From Candidatus Schekmanbacteria bacterium GWA2_38_11 (lineage in GTDB: Bacteria > Schekmanbacteria > GWA2-38-11), in the NCBI GenBank assembly GCA_001790645.1, contig MGDB01000027.1, forward strand, positions 4,816 to 12,799: DNA of 7,984 nt. The letters are read 5' to 3'. Below, piece after piece: positions 1 through 4,898 of this stretch. The notes beneath the pieces are model-generated. The model was not told the origin of the DNA and searched no databases. It was given only the letters and a program-made list of their open reading frames with translations. How positions within the stretch are numbered: position 1 is the first letter of the stretch; every line of letters begins with the position of its first letter. Position numbers and translations under genes: made by a program.

Positions 1-11
1 TCACCATACCG

Positions 12-30
12 CACCCTGAGCCTGTCGAAA
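12..30. repeat. Short dispersed-repeat-like motif (CACCCTGAGCCTGTCGAAA)
   Basis: The sequence CACCCTGAGCCTGTCGAAA resembles one arm of a widespread intergenic palindromic repeat whose form is close to TTCGACAAGCTCAGGGTGA. Only one arm is in the window, so the palindrome cannot be confirmed. The assignment rests on recognising the motif and is tentative. Confidence 0.3.
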
Positions 31-248
31 ATGCTGAAAAGTCGAATCATCTAACCATAAGAACGATTTAGTGCTTAGAATTTAGGATATTAACTATTTT
101 AATATTTATTAAAAAAATAAGCATCTATTGTTAAAAATGTATTTTTGTATTGTAAATGATGTAAATAATAAGTAATTTTAAAGATTTTTGTTTTTGAGAG
201 AAAAAGGAATGAATGGGTATGTTTATAGTGGAAAAAGAATGAGCAAAC

Positions 249-282
249 AGCGATTAAGTATAAAATCAATCACCTAATCGCT
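249..282. repeat. Imperfect inverted repeat downstream of the flavin-protein gene
   Basis: AGCGATTAAG at 249-258 pairs with CCTAATCGCT at 273-282 (nine of ten pairs) around a 14-base AT-rich loop. It lies about 50 bases past the stop of the leftward gene at 334-765, so it could be a weak 3' hairpin. There is no clean U tract after it on the minus strand, so I do not call it a terminator. Confidence 0.3.
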
Positions 283-333
283 CAGTCGCTTAATTGTCCC
301 CAAATTTCTGGAATCCTTGGCTTCTTTTAATTA

Positions 334-765
334 TTAAAAATTACATCTTCCTCCAACAACCTCAATAGGAATACGATGGACAGGGGATTTTTCCGGCTCG
401 TTGGAATGTTTTTCAGCAACTTTCTCGTAATGGCCATCAGATCTTCCCATTCGCTTTGCTAAAAGTTTAAATGCCGTAAGAATATCTTCCTTCTTAGTGA
501 CTTTTTCAATTTTTCCTTCAACGATAACTGCTCTCCAGCGTTTAAATTTTAAATCTGTGTCGCAGATCTTAAAAGCAACATTTTGATTCCTCTTAAAAGA
601 GTGCGCTGTCCTGCCTAAAGGGCTTGAAATCATGTAGATATAATTTCCGTCAGTATAGTAAGCCACTTCAACACCGTAAGGTTTATCACTATCAACAACC
701 ATCACTGTACCCCAGGTCCATTCCTTGATAAGTTTGTCTATCTCTTCTCTTGTCATATCTCGCAT
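334..765 (-). CDS. Pyridoxamine 5'-phosphate oxidase-like FMN-binding split-barrel protein
   Basis: This 143-residue protein has the length and pattern of a one-domain PNPOx-like split barrel, a cytoplasmic family that binds FMN (or related cofactors) and includes nitroimidazole-reductase-like proteins. Visible markers are the N-terminal helix (about 5-15), the first strands WGTVMVVDSDKPYGVEVAYY (18-37), the flavin-phosphate-type segment YMISSPLGRTAHSFKRNQNV (44-63) followed by AFKI, the WRAVIVEGKIE strand (77-87), a helix rich in Lys and Arg (93-106) and a closing RIPIEVVGGR strand (131-140). The ATG at 763-765 is supported by an AGGAGGG ribosome site six bases upstream; Met4 is a weaker alternative. 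The MITE-like repeat at 798-861 lies just upstream, so the gene may depend on read-through from the NHL gene or on a promoter inside the gap. The true substrate cannot be told from sequence. Confidence 0.88.
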   Translation of the reverse strand: MRDMTREEIDKLIKEWTWGTVMVVDSDKPYGVEVAYYTDGNYIYMISSPLGRTAHSFKRNQNVAFKICDTDLKFKRWRAVIVEGKIEKVTKKEDILTAFKLLAKRMGRSDGHYEKVAEKHSNEPEKSPVHRIPIEVVGGRCNF

Positions 766-797
766 TGTAAACCCTCCTGTCTAAAAGTTTTTCTTCA

Positions 798-861
798 AAT
801 CCCCCTTTGCCCCACTTTTCCCCGCCTGCCGGCAGGCAAGTAAAGGGGGGTTGGGGGGATT
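798..861. repeat. MITE-like imperfect inverted repeat with GCCTGCCGGCAGGC core
   Basis: The left arm begins AATCCCCC at 798 and the right arm ends GGGGGGATT at 861. The arms are C/G-run rich and only imperfectly complementary. The centre (824-837) is the perfect 14-base palindrome GCCTGCCGGCAGGC. Similar AATCCCCC...GGGGGATT elements are common between genes in several uncultivated bacterial lineages. It sits between the NHL gene and the flavin-protein gene, both leftward, so as RNA it would form a strong hairpin in the 3' tail of one and the leader of the other. No T run follows on the minus strand, so terminator activity is uncertain. Confidence 0.6.
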
Positions 862-925
862 ATTGTGAACCCTTGAACCCGTATAGTTAAAATCCTCCTA
901 TTACTTAACTAATTCAAAATGAATC

Positions 926-1975
926 TTATTTAAGTATGATTTTTTTAATCTTATGGTTGTAGAGGTCTGCAATAATAACATTGCCCTCCCTATCGATTGT
1001 AACACCTCCTGGCTGGTTAAACCTGGCCTTTTCACACTCCCCGTCTGCATCCCCCTTTTCCCCATCCCCGCAAAGAGTTGAAACCACTCCCTCAGGGCTT
1101 ATGAGGCGGATATCATAGTTATAAAGCTCTGCTATAATGACATTGCCTTTTTTGTCAACAACGATTCCGTGAGGACCGTTGAACTGTGCCTCCTCACCTT
1201 TCCCATTGACACAACCAGGCTTTCCATTACCTGCCAGGGTAACTACTTCACCCTTTGCGGTAACCTTTCTGATCCGCTGATTCCCAATATCAACTACATA
1301 AACATTCCCATCTCCGTCAACCGCCACATCAATAGGCATATTGAATTTAGCAGACTTCACGTCTCCGTCAAGAAAACCCTTTTCCCTGCTCCCTGCAAAG
1401 GTTGTTACAACCCCTTCAGGAGTTATCTTCCTGATGCAGTGGTTTGAAATGTCTGCAATAAAAAGATTATCGTTTTTATCAACAGCTACTGCATGAGGGA
1501 AAGAAAACTCTGCTTCCTTCCCCTTCCCGTCCTTATAACCCGGCTTACCGGACCCTGCAAATGTAGATACCTTTTTTCTATCAAAAGATATTTTCCTTAT
1601 GGTAGAACTACTAAGGTCACAGACAAAAATATTACCCTTACTATCTACGCCTACACCGTGAGGTGCGCCAAACTTTGCCTCTTTTACATCTCCGTCAATA
1701 TAACCCCCTTCTTTTGTACCAGCTACTGTACTCACTACACCTTCAGGCGTCACCTTTCTGATGCAGTTATTGAATATATCAGATACAATTATGTTTCCAT
1801 CCTTGTCAAGGGCAAGCCTGATGGGAACATTAAACTGTGCCTTATTCCCTTGCCCATCAGCATAGCCAAGCCTCCCGTTCCCTGCCAAAGTTGTAACAAT
1901 GACTTCTGAATAAGAAAATAAGGGGAAGAGAAAAAAAAGAGAAAGAAAAATAACAGCTATTTTTAAAGTCTTCAT
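926..1975 (-). CDS. Exported NHL-repeat six-bladed beta-propeller protein
   Basis: The product (349 residues from the chosen start) has a classical signal peptide: a basic start, a hydrophobic core (about residues 7-21, counted from the first ATG) and a likely cleavage after SYS (24). The rest is six tandem NHL repeats of 52-55 residues, at about 27-81, 82-136, 137-190, 191-244, 245-298 and 299-350, which would close one six-bladed propeller. Each carries an AG or CG turn, a G...DG...A.F..P segment, a (V/L/I)D..(G/D)N strand and, in most, an N..IRK end. Such propellers usually bind protein or ligand outside the cytoplasm; no catalytic residues can be named. Two ATG codons stand in tandem. The ribosome site AAAGGAGGG ends directly at the first, leaving too little space, so the second (1973-1975) is preferred. 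Odd and even repeats form two subfamilies (see findings). A hairpin and promoter lie upstream at 2039-2126. Confidence 0.9.
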   Translation of the reverse strand: MKTLKIAVIFLSLFFLFPLFSYSEVIVTTLAGNGRLGYADGQGNKAQFNVPIRLALDKDGNIIVSDIFNNCIRKVTPEGVVSTVAGTKEGGYIDGDVKEAKFGAPHGVGVDSKGNIFVCDLSSSTIRKISFDRKKVSTFAGSGKPGYKDGKGKEAEFSFPHAVAVDKNDNLFIADISNHCIRKITPEGVVTTFAGSREKGFLDGDVKSAKFNMPIDVAVDGDGNVYVVDIGNQRIRKVTAKGEVVTLAGNGKPGCVNGKGEEAQFNGPHGIVVDKKGNVIIAELYNYDIRLISPEGVVSTLCGDGEKGDADGECEKARFNQPGGVTIDREGNVIIADLYNHKIKKIILK

Positions 1976-2038
1976 CATCCCTCCTTTGAAATCTTAAATT
2001 TTAAGAAGAAAGATTTTTGATAGAAAATAAATCCTCTA

Positions 2039-2070
2039 CGATAGGCGGAGTTAAAAAACCCCACCTATCG
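2039..2070 (-). promoter_or_regulatory. Leader hairpin upstream of the NHL gene
   Basis: On the minus strand the sequence folds into a 14-pair stem (CGATAGGTGGGGTT with AACTCCGCCTATCG) around a TTTT loop. The two non-Watson-Crick positions are G-U on the minus strand but A-C mismatches on the plus strand, so the fold belongs to a leftward RNA. It lies about 65 bases upstream of the NHL start, between the proposed promoter and the gene. No U tract follows directly, so a leader structure or stabiliser fits better than a terminator. Confidence 0.5.
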
Positions 2071-2096
2071 ATTATATAACAATTTTACATAAATCT

Positions 2097-2126
2097 ATTA
2101 TATGCAAAAATATCACGCTATCTAAA
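2097..2126 (-). promoter_or_regulatory. Candidate sigma70 promoter for the NHL gene
   Basis: On the minus strand TTTAGA (2121-2126) stands 18 bases before a perfect TATAAT (2097-2102). Transcription would begin near 2090, giving a leader of about 115 bases that includes the hairpin at 2039-2070. A second TATAAT at 2071-2076 has no recognisable -35 box and would start inside the hairpin, so it is less likely. Confidence 0.35.
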
Positions 2127-2143
2127 GAATTGAAATAAAAAAA

Positions 2144-2173
2144 TTGACTGTAACGTTTAAAGTGTGATATAAA
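2144..2173 (+). promoter_or_regulatory. Candidate sigma70 promoter for the parA-CBM48 gene
   Basis: TTGACT (2144-2149) is followed after 18 bases by TATAAA (2168-2173), preceded by an extended -10 TG at 2165-2166. This is the best promoter match in the window. Transcription would start near 2180, just before the structured leader, giving about 130 bases of untranslated RNA before the ATG at 2313. Confidence 0.5.
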
Positions 2174-2183
2174 AAATTTGAAA

Positions 2184-2251
2184 GGTCAGGATAGGGTCCT
2201 GGCCATTACCACCTGTCTCGTAATATTCCTATCAAGTGGGGGATCCTATCC
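2184..2251 (+). promoter_or_regulatory. Structured leader of the parA-CBM48 mRNA with two competing folds
   Basis: Two helices compete for the same bases. The local hairpin pairs GGTCAGGA (2184-2191) with TCCTGGCC (2197-2204), eight pairs including one U-G. The long-range helix pairs GGATAGGGTCC (2189-2199) with GGATCCTATCC (2241-2251), eleven pairs including one G-U, and would enclose a small hairpin ATTAC/GTAAT (2205-2224). In both helices the wobble pair is valid only for RNA read rightward, that is, in the parA transcript. I do not recognise a known riboswitch class. It could instead be one copy of a dispersed repeat (compare 3427-3581). Confidence 0.45.
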
Positions 2252-2312
2252 CAGATTCCTTTGTCTTAAAATAAATTAAAATTTTAAAATAACTTTTTAA
2301 GAGAGGGGAAAT

Positions 2313-3398
2313 ATGAATATCATAGCAATAGCAAATCATAAAGGCGGCTGCGGAAAAACAACAACTGCAATAAATCTATCTGCTTCTTTTTCAAGAGAGG
2401 GGAAAAGGGTCCTTTTAATTGATTTAGATCCACAAGGACATGCGACAATAGGTCTGAATGTAACAGAGGATAAATTCCAGAAAAACATGTATGACGTCTT
2501 ATCAAATTTAACCAATGTAGGACTAAACGATATCATAATACCTGTCTCAGAAAACCTGGATTTAGCCCCATCAAATGTTTTGCTAAGCGCTATTGAGCAG
2601 CAGCTATCCGGAATAACTGACAGAGAGAAAAGATTAGCTGGAAATATAGATAATCTTAAAAGAGAATATGACTTTATAATTATAGATTGTCCTCCAAGCC
2701 TTGGGATTTTAACAATAAATGCCCTGATAGCCTGCAGCGAAGTTATTATTCCAATCGAGACAAGCTTCTTTTCCCTCCATGGAATAATGAAACTCCTTGA
2801 AACGATCAATGTTGTAGAAGAAAAATCAAAGTATGTCATCAAATATAAGGCTTTAGTTACAATGTATGACCGGAGGAAAAAGTTTGATCAGGAGGTGGTA
2901 AAAAATATCAAAGATTACTTTAAGGAAAAATGCTTTGACACAGTCATAAGGAATACTGTCAAGCTTAAGGAGTGCGCAAGCTTCGGATGCCCCATTACCC
3001 AGTATGATACAAGTTCATATGGATTTGAAGATTATATCAATCTATCAAACGAAGTCCTACAAACATGGCAGATGCCCCTGTACAGAAAAGAAGAGACCAG
3101 GTTTGAAGAAGCTGTTCCTGCAGAAGTCTGGGATGAAGTAATTTTCAGTTTCTGGGCGCCTGATGCCAAAATGGTACAGCTTGCAGGCGATTTTAACAAT
3201 TGGTCTCCTGAGGAAAATATCAACCTTGAAAATAAAGGGAATGGCCTTTGGGAAAAGAAGTTAATTTTAAAGCCTGGAGAATATCAATATAAATATGTTG
3301 TTGACGGAAACTGGCGGGTTGACCCGAATAACCCTCTAAAAGTATGTGACAATTCTGGGTATGAGAATTCTCTGCTAAAACTAAACCAGGAGAATTAA
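2313..3398 (+). CDS. ParA-family ATPase fused to a C-terminal CBM48/AMPK-type glycogen-binding domain
   Basis: Residues 1 to about 255 are a small ParA/Soj-type ATPase without an N-terminal DNA-binding extension. The deviant Walker A KGGCGKTT has the signature lysine K10 and P-loop K15. Walker A' is LLIDLDPQG (35-42; D37, D39), Walker B is IIIDCPPSLG (122-131; D125), and ETSFFSLHGI follows at 149-158. Such ATPases dimerise on ATP and position DNA or protein cargo on the nucleoid. After a linker (about 256-273), residues 274-358 form a CBM48 module as in AMPK beta and the N-termini of glycogen-branching enzymes. W297 (FNNW), K327 (YQYKY), W334 (DGNW) and N352 align with the AMPK beta1 glycogen contacts W100, K126, W133 and N150. 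The ATG at 2313 has GAGAGGGG five to six bases upstream. The next gene in the same direction is the degenerate MinD-like gene, 252 bases on. A role in placing glycogen or another alpha-glucan cargo is my inference. Confidence 0.93.
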   Translation: MNIIAIANHKGGCGKTTTAINLSASFSREGKRVLLIDLDPQGHATIGLNVTEDKFQKNMYDVLSNLTNVGLNDIIIPVSENLDLAPSNVLLSAIEQQLSGITDREKRLAGNIDNLKREYDFIIIDCPPSLGILTINALIACSEVIIPIETSFFSLHGIMKLLETINVVEEKSKYVIKYKALVTMYDRRKKFDQEVVKNIKDYFKEKCFDTVIRNTVKLKECASFGCPITQYDTSSYGFEDYINLSNEVLQTWQMPLYRKEETRFEEAVPAEVWDEVIFSFWAPDAKMVQLAGDFNNWSPEENINLENKGNGLWEKKLILKPGEYQYKYVVDGNWRVDPNNPLKVCDNSGYENSLLKLNQEN

Positions 3399-3432
3399 TA
3401 CCACTAAAATTTGTTACTACCAAAACGGATAG

Positions 3433-3454
3433 GTTAGGGTCTCCTGACCCTAAC
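3433..3454 (+). terminator. Hairpin after the parA-CBM48 stop, possible terminator or processing stem
   Basis: GTTAGGGTC (3433-3441) and GACCCTAAC (3446-3454) form a perfect nine-pair stem with a TCCT loop, 34 bases after the stop codon. It is stable enough to end or protect the transcript. The following bases (ACAAGG) are not a U tract, so intrinsic termination is doubtful. Confidence 0.3.
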
Positions 3455-3473
3455 ACAAGGCTTGCTCTGGTAG

Positions 3474-3513
3474 CCGAGGGCTATGTGTCTGCCGACAGGC
3501 AGAAAGCCCTCGG
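3474..3513. repeat. Two-step hairpin with CTGCCGACAGGCAG tip
   Basis: The outer stem is CCGAGGGCT (3474-3482) with AGCCCTCGG (3505-3513), nine perfect pairs. The inner stem is TCTGCC (3488-3493) with GGCAGA (3498-3503) and a GACA loop; a five-base bulge on the left and one base on the right separate them. The tip is a variant of the CTGCCGGCAG palindrome at 824-837 and 3581-3590. It lies inside the gap between the two ATPase-like genes. Confidence 0.5.
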
Positions 3514-3603
3514 ATTTACTCTGCGAGACAGGAAATAGCCAATAGGTAATCCAAAACTATGGTAGGAGCTATCTCCTGACCTGCCGGCAGACGGTGGTGA
3601 TTG

Positions 3604-3631
3604 CTGACAGTTAACTACACTTTGATACTTT
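3604..3631 (+). promoter_or_regulatory. Weak candidate promoter for the MinD-like gene
   Basis: CTGACA (3604-3609) is followed after 16 bases by TACTTT (3626-3631), with an extended -10 TG at 3623-3624. The -10 box is poor. The layout, TGAC(A/T)GT(T/A)AAC followed by TGATA, resembles the better promoter at 2144-2173. Transcription would begin only a few bases before the ribosome site, so read-through from the parA gene is an equally good explanation. Confidence 0.22.
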
Positions 3632-3650
3632 CTTAATTTAAGAGGTGAGG

Positions 3651-4616
3651 TTGCAGGAAAAAAAGAAATTAGGCCGCGGAATAGAGGAAATTTCTCACCA
3701 TTTTATTTCCTCAGAAACTAAAGAAAAAATTGAAAAGAGTGAAAAAAGACGCTCTATCTCAATCTGCACCTCTGGCAGCACAATGCAAAAGGACTTTCTT
3801 ATTTCAAATCTTTCCTCTGAGATTGCAGCAAAAAAAAAGAGAGTCGTAATTTTTAACCAGGACATCCAGCAGCAGGAAATATCTCTTTTCCAAAAATCTT
3901 TAAAGCACGAATTTTCAGAAGAAGACGGGAACAAATTTTACAGGGTCAATGGACTGCCAGAGGGTTTTGGAGATATATTAATCGTAACTTCCAACAATGG
4001 CTACTCTGATGGTGAGAAAGATAAGAATATTACCGTCTTAGATAATATTGAAAAGCAATGGGGGAGGGTGGATATAATCTTTGTTAATACACCTTCAGAA
4101 CTAATAGCTAAAGACGAGAGATGGGTTAGAGCATACAGGGAAAATATAATAATAACCTCACCAGAAGAAAAGGAAATGATGAGAAACTACAGCATTATTA
4201 AAAAAATTTGTGAAATCAACCCTTACTCCTTAATAGGGCTGGTCGTCAACAAAGTTAACAAAGTTTCTGAAGCTGTAAGAGCATTTAACAAAATGGCTGA
4301 AATTACCAGCAAATATCTAAGCAAACAGCTTTTAAGCTTTGGGTTTTTCTATGATGATTTGATTATAATAAGGTCTATTCTTGAGGGGTCTGCCTTAGTT
4401 TTGTCTTATCCGGATACAAAATTACAGAAGTGTTTGCGCGGAATTTCAGAGATTATTGTTAATGAAGAAAATAATTTACCTTATAACAATAACAGTAACA
4501 GTTTTTTTGACAAAACAACAATTTCTCCCTTTCGCACAGGAATTGTTGAAAACAATCTTTCCCTTGAAGAAGCTTTAGAATTTGGTCCCTCTAAAGGAGA
4601 GGAAAGGCAATTCTAA
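3651..4616 (+). CDS. Degenerate MinD/FlhG-like protein with ParB-type LGRG N-terminal peptide
   Basis: Residue numbers count from the GTG at 3645. The body has the MinD/FlhG layout: VVIFNQDIQQ (67-76) at the Walker A' place, VDIIFVNTPSEL (142-153) at Walker B, IIITSPEEKEMMRNYSIIKKI (168-188) where MinD-type proteins have TTPE..A..DAY..IK, LIGLVVNKV (196-204), and a SYPDTKLQKCLRGISEI tail (254-270). The P-loop is lost: SGSTMQKD (43-50) replaces SGKGGVGKT, and the Walker A' and B aspartates at 71 and 148 are Asn. It is therefore probably not an ATPase. Residues 6-22 (KKKLGRGIEEISHHFIS) resemble the ParB/Spo0J start that stimulates ParA. An Asn-rich linker (276-285) leads to a separate C-terminal motif near 299-314. 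GTG at 3645 has no ribosome site, whereas TTG at 3651 has GAGG five bases upstream, so TTG is preferred. It lies downstream of the ParA-CBM48 gene. Its function is unknown. Confidence 0.85.
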   Translation: MQEKKKLGRGIEEISHHFISSETKEKIEKSEKRRSISICTSGSTMQKDFLISNLSSEIAAKKKRVVIFNQDIQQQEISLFQKSLKHEFSEEDGNKFYRVNGLPEGFGDILIVTSNNGYSDGEKDKNITVLDNIEKQWGRVDIIFVNTPSELIAKDERWVRAYRENIIITSPEEKEMMRNYSIIKKICEINPYSLIGLVVNKVNKVSEAVRAFNKMAEITSKYLSKQLLSFGFFYDDLIIIRSILEGSALVLSYPDTKLQKCLRGISEIIVNEENNLPYNNNSNSFFDKTTISPFRTGIVENNLSLEEALEFGPSKGEERQF

Positions 4617-4620
4617 AAAG

Positions 4621-4839
4621 TTATGCCACCTTCACCTTTTTTTCAGGTTTTTTTCTATGCCAGGCGCCGATATCTTTGCCGGCTTTATTCTTTAGCCATT
4701 GTTCCAGCTGATCTTCATGAACTCTCCAGTTCCTTCCCACCCTTATAGCCGGAATTTTACCCTCTTTGGCATAACGGTAAGCAGTGTGTTCATTAATCTT
4801 TAATATTTTCGCCGCCTCTTTAATGGTTAATATCTTCAT
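4621..4839 (-). CDS. Small excisionase/MerR-like winged helix DNA-binding protein
   Basis: This complete 72-residue protein is a single HTH_17 (excisionase/BldC-like) domain. Residues 4-13 (LTIKEAAKIL) form the first helix, 17-27 (EHTAYRYAKEG) the recognition helix, and KIPAIRVGRNWRV (28-40) the wing, followed by a closing helix EDQLEQWL (42-49). The tail (52-72) is strongly basic and may add DNA contacts. These proteins bind DNA as regulators, phage or plasmid excision factors, or nucleoid-associated factors. No integrase or att site is visible, so a chromosomal regulator is more likely than a recombination factor. The ATG at 4837-4839 has AAGGGGGTG a few bases upstream and a good promoter at 4899-4927. 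Its stop lies four bases from the stop of the convergent MinD-like gene, so the two transcripts would overlap at their 3' ends unless termination is sharp. Confidence 0.88.
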   Translation of the reverse strand: MKILTIKEAAKILKINEHTAYRYAKEGKIPAIRVGRNWRVHEDQLEQWLKNKAGKDIGAWHRKKPEKKVKVA

Positions 4840-4876
4840 TTTCTACACCCCCTTTTAAAATTTTTTTGTTTTTCTT

Positions 4877-4897
4877 GCCTTAAAGAAGGCTTTTTTT
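4877..4897 (+). terminator. Short hairpin plus T run, possible rightward terminator
   Basis: GCCTT (4877-4881) and AAGGC (4886-4890) form a five-pair stem with an AAAG loop, followed directly by seven T residues (4891-4897). It is the first terminator-like signal after the MinD-like gene on the plus strand, 260 bases past its stop and beyond the convergent regulator gene. The stem is short. The same bases also lie at the expected start of the leftward regulator transcript. Confidence 0.35.
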
Positions 4898-4898
4898 A

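Larger units (their letters stand above)
1..333. other. Gene-free AT-rich stretch at the left edge
   Basis: I see no convincing coding region or RNA gene here. The stretch is strongly A+T rich. It holds a short repeat-like motif near the edge (12-30) and an imperfect inverted repeat (249-282), listed separately. It lies downstream of the leftward flavin-protein gene, so it would be the 3' flank of that gene. No good GC-rich hairpin followed by a T run is visible on the minus strand. Confidence 0.6.
3427..3581 (+). repeat. Structured intergenic element, diverged inverted counterpart of the parA leader
   Basis: Read rightward this region shows, in order, GGATAGG (3427-3433), CGAGACAGG (3524-3532), GGTAAT (3545-3550), AGGA (3564-3567), then CTATC (3569-3573) and CCTGACC (3575-3581). 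The reverse complement of the parA leader (2251 down to 2184) shows the same blocks in the same order in a shorter form. The last block here is a hairpin, GGT-AGGAG / CTCCT-g-ACC (3561-3581). The extra length here is mostly two further hairpins (3433-3454 and 3474-3513). It could be a dispersed repeat or a paired regulatory RNA element; I do not recognise the family. Confidence 0.4.

Noticed and set aside
1169..1909. Two plus-strand open frames antisense to the NHL gene (1169-1447 and 1493-1909)
   Set aside because: They are shadows created by the repetitive codon pattern of the NHL repeats; they lack ribosome sites and protein-like composition.
2336..2842. Minus-strand open frame of 168 codons inside the parA gene
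   Set aside because: It is antisense to the Walker A to Walker B region of a clear ATPase gene and has no recognisable domain.
3427..3600. Known riboswitch (c-di-GMP, cobalamin, TPP or ydaO type)
   Set aside because: Fragments such as GGTAAT and CTGCC recall parts of such motifs, but the conserved cores are not present in order, so no class can be assigned.
4635..4655. ACCT/AGGT hairpin with T run as a terminator for the MinD-like gene
   Set aside because: The stem has only four pairs and lies in Lys-rich codons of the HTH gene, so the T runs are explained by coding.
4621..4839. Phage or plasmid excisionase with an attachment site
   Set aside because: The fold fits, but no integrase, tRNA or att-like direct repeat is in the window; a chromosomal regulator is more likely.
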